The notes under the pieces are model-generated. The model was given only the letters and a program-made list of their open reading frames with translations, had not been told where the DNA came from and made no database searches. Shown here one piece after another: positions 51,093 to 60,213 of a DNA stretch of 64,000 bases (position 1 is the first letter of the stretch; the number at the start of each line of letters is the position of its first letter). Source of the DNA: Enteractinococcus helveticum (lineage in GTDB: Bacteria > Actinomycetota > Actinomycetes > Actinomycetales > Micrococcaceae); assembly GCF_020742345.1 (NCBI RefSeq), contig NZ_DYXC01000169.1, positions 1 through 64,000 on the forward strand. The letters are read 5' to 3'. The translations under genes and the position numbers were made by a program.

Positions 51093-52364
51093 ATGCAACG
51101 CAGTCATCTGACACCCCAGCAGCCACCGACCCCCGCATTGGTTTTGGACGTTCCGAAACTCGACTCCTTCGTCACCCGATTCCAAGACGCTCTGGCTCAT
51201 GGCTGGCCCAATTCCATTCTGTCGTACTCCTTCAAAACCAACGCACTGCCCTGGCTGCTGTCGTATATGCGAGAACGTGGGGTGTGGGCCGAAGTCGTCT
51301 CAGACACCGAGTACGAACTGGCCTTAGCGATGGGTTATGAGCCGGATCGAATCGTATACAACGGTCCGATCAAAAGCCGTGACCGACTCTGGGCCGCACT
51401 GGTCCAAGGGTCCGTGGTCAACCTTGATTCGAAACGCGAAGTCATATGGACCGCAGAACTGGCAGGACGGCTGCCCGAAACCACGCTAGCCGTTGGGTTA
51501 CGGGTCAATTGGGACGTCAATTCGTATTGCCCCGGCGAAAGCACCAGCACCAGCGCCCACAGCCGTTTCGGATTCAACCCTGAAAGCGGGGAACTCGATG
51601 CAGCCATCACCACCCTGACTGACGCGGGCGTAAACATTGCTGGATTGCATATGCACCGCAACTCGCAGACCCAAAGCATAGCCGTCTTCCGGGCTGCTGC
51701 AACCGTGGCCAAAGAACTCATCACTTCCCGAAATCTCCACCTGGACTGGGTCGACATTGGTGGAGGATTCTTTGGCGCCGAAGACAACCAGCCGACCTTT
51801 ACCGAGTACGTGACCGCAATCCGTGAGGTGCTAGACGACGTCGTAGATCCAGCAGAAACACAACTGATTGTAGAACCCGGCGGCGCACTCATCGCAGTGC
51901 CGGTGGAATTCCACGCTTCTGTCATTGATATCAAACAGGTCAACGACCAGACATTTGTGGTGACGGATGCCAGCCGTACGAATATCGATCCACTGTTTCG
52001 TCGCAAACGACCATTCCACTATGAGCTTCAAACCGAAGCCACCGAGACTCGCCCCAGTCAAACCATCGGTGGCTTCACCTGTATGGAGGACGACCGCCTC
52101 ATGGAACTGCTCAACGAGCGGGCCTTAGCGATGGGGGACCGAATCATTTTTTATCAGGTCGGGGCCTACACCATGTCCTTTCAGCCCCAGTTCTTTATTG
52201 AACCTCCACCTGCCGTCTATGTACGCACACACGCAGAGTTGATCCAGGTTCGACCCAAGTCAACGGTGCAGGATTATGTGCAAGGCCAACGATGGATGCC
52301 AGTCAAGGACACTCTGGACGACGCACCGAATGGAATGGGCCCATGGCTAGCACCCTCGGGGTAG
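51093..52364 (+). CDS. Fold-type III PLP-dependent decarboxylase (DapDC/ornithine decarboxylase-like)
   Basis: 423 residues. PLP lysine Lys48 in SYSFKTNAL; the family's catalytic loops are present as LHMHRNSQTQ (normally H-x-G-S-Q), WVDIGGGFFG, IVEPGGAL, GGFTCMEDDRL (Cys and Asp from the partner subunit) and FYQVGAYTMSF. An alanine/ornithine/diaminopimelate-type decarboxylase specific for an unidentified amino acid or its carrier-linked form. It lies five bases after the phosphatase gene within the operon, so it likely makes a precursor that is attached to the polymer. It overlaps the polymerase gene by 22 bp. Confidence 0.85.
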   Translation: MQRSHLTPQQPPTPALVLDVPKLDSFVTRFQDALAHGWPNSILSYSFKTNALPWLLSYMRERGVWAEVVSDTEYELALAMGYEPDRIVYNGPIKSRDRLWAALVQGSVVNLDSKREVIWTAELAGRLPETTLAVGLRVNWDVNSYCPGESTSTSAHSRFGFNPESGELDAAITTLTDAGVNIAGLHMHRNSQTQSIAVFRAAATVAKELITSRNLHLDWVDIGGGFFGAEDNQPTFTEYVTAIREVLDDVVDPAETQLIVEPGGALIAVPVEFHASVIDIKQVNDQTFVVTDASRTNIDPLFRRKRPFHYELQTEATETRPSQTIGGFTCMEDDRLMELLNERALAMGDRIIFYQVGAYTMSFQPQFFIEPPPAVYVRTHAELIQVRPKSTVQDYVQGQRWMPVKDTLDDAPNGMGPWLAPSG

Positions 52365-53656
52365 AGCATCGCCACCCAGCAGCCTTCAAGCGTGCACCCT
52401 TATTGCTCTTTTTATTGGGTATCACGCTCAATCAGACGAGCGTTATTTTCGATATCAACCTGTCGATCGCGGATGTATTTGCGTTCCTCATCTTGATGAT
52501 GATGATCCTCACCGCACGGATGGCTATTCCGCTTGGCCCAATAGTCTACTTTTTGGTGTTATCCATCTTGGTTATCACCATGGGCGGTTTTGTTGTCCCA
52601 CATCTGTTGCCGATTGAACACAGTTTGCTTGGTGTACTAACGGATTACACCAAACTGGTGACGTCGTTTGGCTATTTCTTGCTCGGTGTCAATATTGTCC
52701 GTGCGGGCCAAGCCCGCATCGTCATGCGCTCTTATATCTTTATGGCCGTACTCATCGGCATCATCGGCGTAGTTGGAACCACGTTGCCCTCGCTTCCGAG
52801 ACTGGAATTCATGTTCCACTGGGAAATACGGTTCAGCGGCTTAATGAACGACCCCAACTATTTCGCGCTCATCCAGTTGATCGCCATGGCCTTCCTGTGG
52901 CATGACCCGGATATTGCGCGCCGTTTCCGCTACCCGGCGCTGATGATCTTGGCAGCTTCAGTTTTGGCATCAGGCTCCAAAACTGGTTTGCTCACATTGC
53001 TGATCTTGTTGATGTGGCGCGGGTTTCACACGGTTTTCTCCTCGCCACATCAGGGCCGCTACGTATCGCCCTATCGGGCATTGTTGATCGGGGTGGCGAT
53101 CTGCCTGCCCGTGCTGGTGCTTATTGTGATGCTGGATTATTCCATGCGCATGAGTGTGGCAGCCAGCCTTGACCAGGTGCCTGCGCTGAGCCGGCTGACG
53201 CCGTTGCTACTTGATTTCGAAACCGGAATTGAAGCCGACGGTTCCGGACGCGACTCTGCATGGTCGGATGCGTTGCCAATTATTGGACTATTCCCCCTTG
53301 CCGGTGTTGGCGTTGGCACCTACCTGGGGATAGCAGCTGAATTCAGCGACGAACCAATACTTGCGCATAACACGTACTTACAGATAGCCGCCGAATGGGG
53401 ACTCGTCATGACGGCGATTTTCCTGGTCTGGGTAGGCATCTTACTGCTCAGGCGCCCCGCACCAGGCACCAATATGTCGATGTGGCACTCGACCCGCGAC
53501 GCACTGTTGGTCATGCTCATCGGCTCAGCCGGAATTTCCTTGCAAAACTCGCGTGTGCTGTGGCTCATCGTTGGCATGCTGCTGGCAGTACACCTATTCT
53601 CTCGAGCCCGACAACCCCTCCAGCAGCACCCACTCACCCAGAAGGTAAAACAATGA
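52343..53656 (+). CDS. O-antigen ligase/polymerase-like membrane protein
   Basis: About 437 residues from the ATG at 52343, inside the decarboxylase 3' end. Ten or more membrane helices and a large extracytoplasmic loop (LDFETGIEADGSGRDSAWS), followed by PLAGVGVGTYLG and EPILAHNTYLQIAAEWG: the conserved G-x-G-T/S and H-N-x-x-L-Q pattern of Wzy/WaaL proteins. Should polymerise lipid-linked repeat units outside the membrane. ATGA overlap with the glycosyltransferase gene. Confidence 0.88.
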   Translation: MASTLGVEHRHPAAFKRAPLLLFLLGITLNQTSVIFDINLSIADVFAFLILMMMILTARMAIPLGPIVYFLVLSILVITMGGFVVPHLLPIEHSLLGVLTDYTKLVTSFGYFLLGVNIVRAGQARIVMRSYIFMAVLIGIIGVVGTTLPSLPRLEFMFHWEIRFSGLMNDPNYFALIQLIAMAFLWHDPDIARRFRYPALMILAASVLASGSKTGLLTLLILLMWRGFHTVFSSPHQGRYVSPYRALLIGVAICLPVLVLIVMLDYSMRMSVAASLDQVPALSRLTPLLLDFETGIEADGSGRDSAWSDALPIIGLFPLAGVGVGTYLGIAAEFSDEPILAHNTYLQIAAEWGLVMTAIFLVWVGILLLRRPAPGTNMSMWHSTRDALLVMLIGSAGISLQNSRVLWLIVGMLLAVHLFSRARQPLQQHPLTQKVKQ

Positions 53657-54810
53657 AAAAAGTCGTTCTCATCGTAACCGTTGAAGATTCTGCATTGACC
53701 TTTTATCGAAATTATGTGCGTTTCCTGGTCGGCCGTGGCTGGGAGGTGAGTGTAGTAGGGCATTCCAGTGGTGCACTAGAAGCCTGGGCAGCTCGTGAAG
53801 GCGCTACTGGCTATCACATCCCGTATGAGCGGGACCCATCGGTGGTTAAGGATCTGCGGACGCTATGGGCCACTGTGCGGTTGTTGCGGCGGATCCGTCC
53901 AGATGTCGTGGTGTCAGCGACCCCGAAGGCCGGACTGTTGGGCACCCTGGCCGCCCGACTGGTCGGGGTTCCGGTGCGTATCTATCAATTGTGGGGCATG
54001 CCGTTGGAAACCGTCACGGGATTCAAGCGCAAGATTCTTGATGTCGCCGAACGCACATCCATCCGGTCCGCTACACAAACGGTGGCCAATAGTTTTAGCC
54101 TAGCTCGTACCGCAGAGTCGCTAGGACTGGCTCCACAAGGCCACATTGATGTCCTGGGGGCGGGCAGCTCCCACGGGGTAAATCTTGACTGGTTCGACCG
54201 TGAGGCCACCGGGCAGGTCGATGCGGACACGGCTGCATTTCTAGCCGCCGACAGTGATCTGACCATCGTATTCATCGGAAGGCTCACCCCGGATAAAGGC
54301 ATCGCCACACTGCTGCAGGCGGTCGATATAGCGCGCGCGGGCGGGCTGAATATTCGACTGGTGCTAGTTGGTCCCGTAGAAAACCGGCAGCTGGCCGAAG
54401 AGGTCTGCAACGTTGAGCACATCCACCGCTTAGACAATGTGGAGGATGTTCGACCATATATCACCGCAGCCGATGTGTTGTGTTTACCCACCCTGCGCGA
54501 GGGATTTCCCAATGTGGTCCTAGAAGCCGCAGCGTTGGAAGTCCCCGCCGTCGTCACCGATGCCACCGGGGCGATTGATTCGGTGGTTGACGGCGAAACC
54601 GGGTGGATCTTCCCTGTCCAAGACGCCCAGGCATTGGCCGAGGTCATAACCGAAATTGTGGCCCACCCAGAACAGCTCCAACAGCGCGGAGCCAACGCCC
54701 GTCGTCGGGTCGAAGAACACTTCGAACAGGTCTACATGTTTGGTTTACAAGAAGACAACATCGCCCAACAACTCGAGCCGCACCTGACCCGCCAACCCTC
54801 GAACCGCTAA
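53653..54810 (+). CDS. Glycosyltransferase family 4-like
   Basis: 385 residues from the ATG at 53653 (GAAGG upstream; overlap with the upstream stop). GT-B fold: N-terminal domain (VVLIVTVEDSALTFYRNYVR) resembling PglA/WbpT-type transferases, and C-terminal nucleotide-sugar-binding domain with IVFIGRLTPDKGIATLLQAV and the E-x7-E pattern PTLREGFPNVVLEAAALEVP. A single glycosyltransferase in a locus with a polymerase suggests a short repeat unit or further enzymes elsewhere. Confidence 0.9.
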   Translation: MKKVVLIVTVEDSALTFYRNYVRFLVGRGWEVSVVGHSSGALEAWAAREGATGYHIPYERDPSVVKDLRTLWATVRLLRRIRPDVVVSATPKAGLLGTLAARLVGVPVRIYQLWGMPLETVTGFKRKILDVAERTSIRSATQTVANSFSLARTAESLGLAPQGHIDVLGAGSSHGVNLDWFDREATGQVDADTAAFLAADSDLTIVFIGRLTPDKGIATLLQAVDIARAGGLNIRLVLVGPVENRQLAEEVCNVEHIHRLDNVEDVRPYITAADVLCLPTLREGFPNVVLEAAALEVPAVVTDATGAIDSVVDGETGWIFPVQDAQALAEVITEIVAHPEQLQQRGANARRRVEEHFEQVYMFGLQEDNIAQQLEPHLTRQPSNR

Positions 54811-54980
54811 CTGGCCAGCCGATGTCAGACACCGTCGATGTTGATTGCAGACCGGTCACCGCCCAGTGGGGTCTGACCTGGCTATTCATTTTGAGGATAT
54901 CCCATCGTTCATCGGCGCATGTGATCTGGCCTTCCAAGGCCAAGGCGCTTACATCATGAACAGTTCATAGGAGGTCTATC

Positions 54981-56069
54981 ATGCGCGTACTTCTTACCGG
55001 CGGAGCCGGCTACATCGGTAGTCACACCGCATTAGTGTTGCTTGAACAGGGCCACGACGTAGTGGTGGTCGACGATCTATCGAATGGCAATCGTATTGCG
55101 CTTGATCGAGTAGAAGAGCTCACGGGCAGATCGATCACTTTCGTGCAGGCAGACCTGACCAACACCACTGCCACACGAGTAACACTGGCAAACACCCATT
55201 TTGATGCCGTGGTACATTTTGCAGGACTCAAGGCCGTCGGGGAATCAGTTGAGCAACCGGTCCGCTACTACCGGACGAACCTGGCGTCGACGCTGACGCT
55301 GCTAGACATCTTGGCAGAACGCCAGATCAATACGCTCGTCTTCAGCTCATCTGCTACCGTCTACGGTGAACCCCAGACCCCATTGGTTGCCGAAACGCAT
55401 CACACGGGAGTGGGCCTGACCAATCCCTATGGATGGTCAAAATATATGAATGAACAGATCATCACAGACGCCGCGGTTGCACGTCCCGAGATGTCGGTGG
55501 TGCTGTTGCGATACTTCAACCCGGTCGGAGCCCACCCATCGGGCCGGATTGGCGAAGATCCTGCAGGTATTCCTAATAACCTCTTACCGTTCATCGCCCA
55601 AGTTGCCGTCGGACGACGCGACAAACTGTCAGTTTTTGGCGATGATTATGACACCCCAGATGGTACCGGGGTGCGCGATTACATTCACGTCATGGATCTT
55701 GCCGAGGGCCATGTAGCTGCACTAAATTATGCGTCCTGCGGTGTGCAAACCTATAACCTTGGCTCAGGTGTGGGCACCAGCGTTTTGGAAGCGGTGCGAG
55801 CATTCGAAGCAGTGTCCAGCCGCCCCGTCCCGTATCAGATCAGTCCTCGTCGCAGCGGAGACCTAGCAACTGTGGTGGCCGACCCGCGACTAGCGCAAGA
55901 AAAGTTGAACTGGCAAACCACCCGAACCTTCATTGATGCCTGCCGTGACGCATGGAACTGGCAATCACAAAACCCCGCAGGTTATGGAGAAACTATACGG
56001 GTAGTGCTTGGTACTCCAGCAGCGTCTGTCGAAAAAACCACGGGGGATAAGGCAATCAGCACACGATGA
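54981..56069 (+). CDS. galE: UDP-glucose 4-epimerase
   Basis: 362 residues. NAD motif LLTGGAGYIGSHTALVLL, VVVDDLSNGN, catalytic YGWSK (Tyr-x3-Lys) with preceding SSATVYGEP, and GTGVRDYIHVMDLAEGH. Interconverts UDP-Glc/UDP-Gal, possibly the N-acetyl forms, giving galactose-type sugar for the polymer. AGGAGG precedes the ATG. It is separated from the glycosyltransferase by 170 bp with no clear terminator, so it is probably in the same transcript or has an internal promoter. ATGA overlap with the DUF218 gene. Confidence 0.93.
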   Translation: MRVLLTGGAGYIGSHTALVLLEQGHDVVVVDDLSNGNRIALDRVEELTGRSITFVQADLTNTTATRVTLANTHFDAVVHFAGLKAVGESVEQPVRYYRTNLASTLTLLDILAERQINTLVFSSSATVYGEPQTPLVAETHHTGVGLTNPYGWSKYMNEQIITDAAVARPEMSVVLLRYFNPVGAHPSGRIGEDPAGIPNNLLPFIAQVAVGRRDKLSVFGDDYDTPDGTGVRDYIHVMDLAEGHVAALNYASCGVQTYNLGSGVGTSVLEAVRAFEAVSSRPVPYQISPRRSGDLATVVADPRLAQEKLNWQTTRTFIDACRDAWNWQSQNPAGYGETIRVVLGTPAASVEKTTGDKAISTR

Positions 56070-56746
56070 GGGCAAGTATATTGCCAGAGCCAGACGACGG
56101 GATCAGGCGGAGAGTTCAGGCGAGATCATTAGGAAAACAACGGCTGCTGCGGAAGCTCAAAACCATCTGCGGGATCATAATCGCACTTGTCATAGGATGG
56201 TTTGTTTTCGCTAGCGTGAACATTTATAACCCGCACCAAGGCGACCTCGAAGCTCGTGCCGATGCCGTGGTGAGTTTATCCCCGCCCCCGTACCGCTTGC
56301 CCTTAGCCGAAGAACTCTATGCCAGTGATCATGCAGCTCATCTCGTAATTTCTTATGTGCCGATAAATCCCCGCGACGCCACCCCGGAATGGATAGGAGC
56401 CTGGGAACCCGCGACACGATATTGTGAAGATCAAACCCCCGGGGTGGACGAGAATATTTCATGTTTTACCCCGGAAGAGATTTCAACCCGCGGGGAAGCA
56501 CACGCGATCCGAGAAGTCGCCGAGCGTGAATCTTGGGATTCGATCACCGTGGTCACCAGCCGTCATCACATCTTTCGTACGCGCTTCATCCTCCAACAGT
56601 GCATTGGGGATGCTGTTGATGTCAACGTGGTCTTCCCGGAGCCGGACCTGTTCATCGAAAAGACTCAAGAAAGCTGGGGCACGTACCTGCTGTACGAAAA
56701 CCTCGCGTTCTTCAAAGCCGTGTATGAAACAACCCTGGGATGCTAG
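56066..56746 (+). CDS. DUF218/YdcF-ElyC-SanA family protein
   Basis: 226 residues starting in the ATGA overlap with galE. One N-terminal membrane helix (LKTICGIIIALVIGWFVFASV) then the DUF218 Rossmann-like domain: AVVSLSPPPYRLPLAEELYA, EISTRGEAHAIREVAERESW and ITVVTSRHHIFRTRFILQQ. The usual acidic and Arg/Tyr residues of this family are partly visible. Family members affect envelope polysaccharide or lipid carrier recycling in other bacteria; role here unknown. Likely last gene of the operon. Confidence 0.85.
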   Translation: MRASILPEPDDGIRRRVQARSLGKQRLLRKLKTICGIIIALVIGWFVFASVNIYNPHQGDLEARADAVVSLSPPPYRLPLAEELYASDHAAHLVISYVPINPRDATPEWIGAWEPATRYCEDQTPGVDENISCFTPEEISTRGEAHAIREVAERESWDSITVVTSRHHIFRTRFILQQCIGDAVDVNVVFPEPDLFIEKTQESWGTYLLYENLAFFKAVYETTLGC

Positions 56747-57112
56747 CCACCGGCTGGCTTGGCCGTTTTGCTGACTCCGCCCGACGTCGTTGCTACGGGT
56801 TGTCAGCAAAATGGAAAAATCTCCTGGTGATCCTCTCCCAGGTGAGGCTCTAGGTCGAAGCATAAGTCAATAATCTTGGCAAAACTGATTGCTATCACAT
56901 GGGCTGTTTGGCAGGATAAGGAATTATGAATCTATGTCATGCACCATAGGTGTGTTGCAGTCGCACTGCGAGAGCTTTGGCCACTACGGCGAGGTGTCAC
57001 GAGTACAGGCCGGTTCTTGAGGCCCTCTTCCTAAGGATCGTCCTTTTAGCATTCACTGTGCCGGTGCGTACATCATACATACGGCTTTCATCTTTCTTAT
57101 GAGGTGGACATG
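56747..57112 (+). other. 366-bp intergenic region
   Basis: After the DUF218 gene it contains a long hairpin at 56763-56814 and a second small one (CCTGG/CCAGG near 56824-56844), then AT-rich DNA leading to the FemAB-like gene. No small gene recognised; a promoter for the next gene probably lies within. Confidence 0.5.
56763..56814 (+). terminator. Hairpin after the polysaccharide operon
   Basis: A 13-bp stem with one G-U pair (CCGTTTTGCTGAC / GTCAGCAAAATGG) and a 26-base loop. The downstream sequence is A-rich, not T-rich, so termination is uncertain. Confidence 0.45.
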
Positions 57113-58144
57113 ATGGTTCATGGAACAACTGTGCCCCGAAAAGCGTGGGCCCAAATAGACACCCCAGACATCTTTTTTTCAAATATTTATTACGAGGTCG
57201 CAGCGCTCATAGAACCGGACTTTGCCGACCTCACGTTACTGGAATGGCACGACGCGGCCGGCGTCGTCAGGCTGCCACTGATCATCCGAGAAATTCGCAA
57301 TACGGGTTACTTTGACGCAACAAATGCCTACGGCCATGGTGGCCCCTGGATTGAAGGCCAGCCCGATCTGCACGGTTTCCGCAAATACTACGACCGGTGG
57401 GCGAAGACTCATCACATCGTAGCTACTTTCCTGCAGTTCCACCCGATGTTTGACTATGCCACCAGGCTCGCTGAAGCCTTCCCGGTCACAAAATCTGGGG
57501 AGAATATCGTTTGGAATCTCCAGACTGATGACCTGGTAGCGCAGATGTCGTCAAGTAATCGTCGAAATTACCGAAAAGGTCTCCGAGCGGGCCTTGAAAT
57601 GAACGTAACCGAACAACCCACAGACCTCACAAACTTCCGCAAGCTCTATGACACCACCATGCGACGGCTCGGTGCCCGTCCGTTCTACTTCTTCAATGAT
57701 GCCTATTGGCATGCTTTGGAATCCAAACTGTCGCCTGCCATGGTTCAAGTCGATGCAATATTTCAAGGCGAAACCGTAAGCTCGACGTTGAACATTTTGA
57801 GCAAAGACGTCATTCATTTTCAACACAACGGATCCACCCTTCAAGGACGTGACCTCAACGGGCCGGTGGTGGTGCACGTGGCCACGGCCCAGTGGGCGCA
57901 AGACCACGGCTATACGATAGGCCACCTGGGAGGTGGCTCAGTCGCTTCGCTGTTGGAATTCAAAAAGCGATTCGACCCGGCGACAGCGCCCCGAGATTTT
58001 TCTACCATGCAGCTGGTTCACGACGACGAAAATTATCGTCGGCTGGCGCAGGGGTTCCCCGAAACTGACTACTTCCCGGTCTGGCGAGATCCTGCGAGCT
58101 ATGAGGACAAGAGAACCTTGCGGCAAGCACAGGCAACTCGCTAA
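57113..58144 (+). CDS. FemAB/GNAT-superfamily transferase
   Basis: 343 residues from the ATG at 57113 (GAGGTGG upstream; ATG at 57110 also possible). The pattern fits the FemAB/CelD-like double-GNAT group: LLEWHDAAGVVRLPLIIREI near the N-terminus, QMSSSNRRNYRKGLRAGLEM, YDTTMRRLGARPFYFFND, AIFQGETVSSTLNIL, and HLGGGSVASLLEFKKRFDP near the end. Such enzymes add an aminoacyl or acyl group to peptidoglycan, lipid or polysaccharide precursors. Its place just after the polymer operon suggests modification of that polymer; aminoacyl transfer is a hypothesis only. Convergent with the sugar dehydrogenase. Confidence 0.75.
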   Translation: MVHGTTVPRKAWAQIDTPDIFFSNIYYEVAALIEPDFADLTLLEWHDAAGVVRLPLIIREIRNTGYFDATNAYGHGGPWIEGQPDLHGFRKYYDRWAKTHHIVATFLQFHPMFDYATRLAEAFPVTKSGENIVWNLQTDDLVAQMSSSNRRNYRKGLRAGLEMNVTEQPTDLTNFRKLYDTTMRRLGARPFYFFNDAYWHALESKLSPAMVQVDAIFQGETVSSTLNILSKDVIHFQHNGSTLQGRDLNGPVVVHVATAQWAQDHGYTIGHLGGGSVASLLEFKKRFDPATAPRDFSTMQLVHDDENYRRLAQGFPETDYFPVWRDPASYEDKRTLRQAQATR

Positions 58145-59220
58145 TTCCGGGTCAATCGCAAGAGTCGATCGTCCGTTGTTGTAGGATAGCCTCGCCCATC
58201 GGTGTTGTTGGTCAATAGCCATAAGGCGCCGTCTGGTTCGGTGATCACGTCTCGAAGTCGACCGTAGTCGTCGTCGAAGTGGGGAATTGAGGTGCCGGGA
58301 TCCTCCACTGGGATCTCCCAGAGTCGTTGACCGCGCAGGGCAGTCATATAGATGTGCTCATCGGCGATGGCGATTCCGCTGGGACTGGCCTCAGACGGCG
58401 GCCACTGCTGGATAGGATCGATGAAGGACTCGTCAGCGCTGACGCCCTCGGCGTATGGCCAACCGAAATTGCCGCCGGGGACAATGATGTTCAGCTCATC
58501 CCAGGTATCTTCACCGAATTCGCTAGCGTACATGGTTCCATCAGGGGCCCAGGCGAGGCCTTGCACATTACGATGACCGTAACTGAAAACCGGTGAGTCA
58601 TCGAATGGATTATCAGCCGGGATATCGCCTGTCGAGTTCAGCCGTAGGATTTTGCCTGCCAGTGAGTCCTGGTCCTGGGCAGTGCTGGGTTCCAGCCCAT
58701 CTCCGGTACTGACATACAACAGGCCATCAGGGCCAAAGGCTAAGCGTCCCCCGTTGTGATGACTAGCCGCCGGGATGCCGTCAAAAATGACTTCTGGGTC
58801 GCTGAGTTCCAATCCCTCAGAGCCACCGGTCAGTTCGTAGCGGTGAATCCGATTATCCTCAGCCGTCGTCAAATACGCGTATAAGGCGTCTTCATGAACG
58901 GCCAGACCAAGCAGGCCTCCTTCGGTTGACTCCGCTGTTTGTTCAACGACGGTGAGTTCGCGAATACCACCGTCGTCGGTGATTTCAAGGATGCGGGAAG
59001 TATCGCGTTCACTCACAATCGGCGTCTCATCATAGAACGCCACAGCCCATGGGGCCTGCAAGTTTTCGGCGATGGTTTCCACCTGCCAGTTGTCTACTGC
59101 ACCGGGTGTAGCCGTGGAATTCGTCTCGGGATCGGGCTCAGCAGATTGCGGTTGGTTCATACAAGCCGTGCAGAAAAAGATTGCACTAAATAAATACAGA
59201 CAAAGTCGCCGGTACCGCAT
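58141..59220 (-). CDS. PQQ-dependent sugar dehydrogenase-type lipoprotein (glucose/sorbosone family)
   Basis: 359 residues. Lipoprotein signal ends in FFCTAC (Cys20), so it is anchored outside. A six-bladed propeller of the GSDH family: PWAVAFYDETPIVSERD, GLLGLAVHEDALYAYLTT, SHHNGGRLAFGPDGLLYVS, SYGHRNVQGLAWAPDGTMYA, GGNFGWPYAEG. The HHNGG and GHRNVQG loops hold the likely catalytic His and PQQ/Ca ligands. It would oxidise a sugar in the cell envelope; no PQQ synthesis genes are in the window. GAGGA precedes the ATG. Confidence 0.85.
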   Translation of the reverse strand: MRYRRLCLYLFSAIFFCTACMNQPQSAEPDPETNSTATPGAVDNWQVETIAENLQAPWAVAFYDETPIVSERDTSRILEITDDGGIRELTVVEQTAESTEGGLLGLAVHEDALYAYLTTAEDNRIHRYELTGGSEGLELSDPEVIFDGIPAASHHNGGRLAFGPDGLLYVSTGDGLEPSTAQDQDSLAGKILRLNSTGDIPADNPFDDSPVFSYGHRNVQGLAWAPDGTMYASEFGEDTWDELNIIVPGGNFGWPYAEGVSADESFIDPIQQWPPSEASPSGIAIADEHIYMTALRGQRLWEIPVEDPGTSIPHFDDDYGRLRDVITEPDGALWLLTNNTDGRGYPTTTDDRLLRLTRN

Positions 59221-59383
59221 GGCATCGTCCTCGTGTCCTGAAATGATGTGTCACCCAGTATCCCACCGAGATGACGCATCACACTAGCCCGGCCTCGCCG
59301 ACTGCTGCCGCAGTGCGAAACGCCCATAAATAATGCAACGAGATCTCGGCCTTGAGCGGTGATGTTGCGTATGCTCGTCACAG

Positions 59384-60193
59384 GTGAGTCAACGAAACGG
59401 GGCGCAGGTGACATCAAAGACGCTGACATGGGTTGAACAGGATGAAAGCCTGGGCGTGGCAGAAGATCTGGCGTATTCAACCACGCTGCTACGGGCCGTG
59501 CAGCACTCCAGGATCCAGGGGCCGATTATTCGGCTGTATCGTCCCCAACCCACGGTTTCGTTCGGTCAGCAAGATGTCCGTTTGGCCGGGTATGCGGCGG
59601 CGCGGCAACAGTCCAGCGCGCACGGATTTACACCCACGGTACGCAAGGTGGGTGGCCGGGCGGCGGCGTATCACCGCGGGGCGATTGTCATCGACCACAT
59701 CCAGCCCGAGGATGATGCGATGATCGGGTTCAAGTCCCGGTTTGAACATTTTGGTGTGCTATTTACCAGCGTGTTGACCCGACTTGGTGTGCAGGCCGGC
59801 GTCGGAGAGATCCCGGGGGAGTACTGCGCCGGAGAATACTCGGTCCACGGGATAGTAGATGCTGATCGTCGCATCAAATTGGCGGGCACCGCACAGCGCG
59901 TAGTGAAAGGGGCCTGGCTATTTTCCACCAGTCTGGTGGTTGAACATGGCTATTCCATCCGCCGAGTCTTGACCGACGTCTACCAGGCGCTGGGGATTGA
60001 CTTTGACCCGCAGACCGCTGGCGCAGTGGAGGACGCGGCACCCGGGGTGACCGTGGAGGACGTGCTGGATGAGCTGCAATGGGAATACGAACAAGAATTC
60101 CTCAGCGGCGGACTCAACGGCGCTGACACGTTCACCTTCGCGCCCATACTGTGGGACGACCTGCTGGAGCGGGTGCCCACCGGTTCGGACTAG
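59384..60193 (+). CDS. Lipoate-protein ligase A-like protein
   Basis: 269 residues from the GTG at 59384; a GTG at 59408 is also possible and neither has a strong ribosome binding site. Biotin/lipoate A/B ligase domain: RLYRPQPTVSFGQQDV, RKVGGRAAAYHRGAIVID (R-x-x-G-G-R), IPGEYCAGEYSVHG and the lysine in RIKLAGTAQRVVKGAW. Should attach lipoate or octanoate to carrier proteins, for example the E2 at 22361. LplA-like members in actinobacteria may be ligases or octanoyl transferases; not resolved. Confidence 0.85.
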   Translation: MSQRNGAQVTSKTLTWVEQDESLGVAEDLAYSTTLLRAVQHSRIQGPIIRLYRPQPTVSFGQQDVRLAGYAAARQQSSAHGFTPTVRKVGGRAAAYHRGAIVIDHIQPEDDAMIGFKSRFEHFGVLFTSVLTRLGVQAGVGEIPGEYCAGEYSVHGIVDADRRIKLAGTAQRVVKGAWLFSTSLVVEHGYSIRRVLTDVYQALGIDFDPQTAGAVEDAAPGVTVEDVLDELQWEYEQEFLSGGLNGADTFTFAPILWDDLLERVPTGSD

Positions 60194-60213
60194 TCCAAAG
60201 CCGAGGTGGTTGC

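Noticed and set aside
40150..58144. Mobile island with integrase or IS
   Set aside because: The locus is accessory-looking, but no transposase, integrase, tRNA end or terminal repeat was seen.
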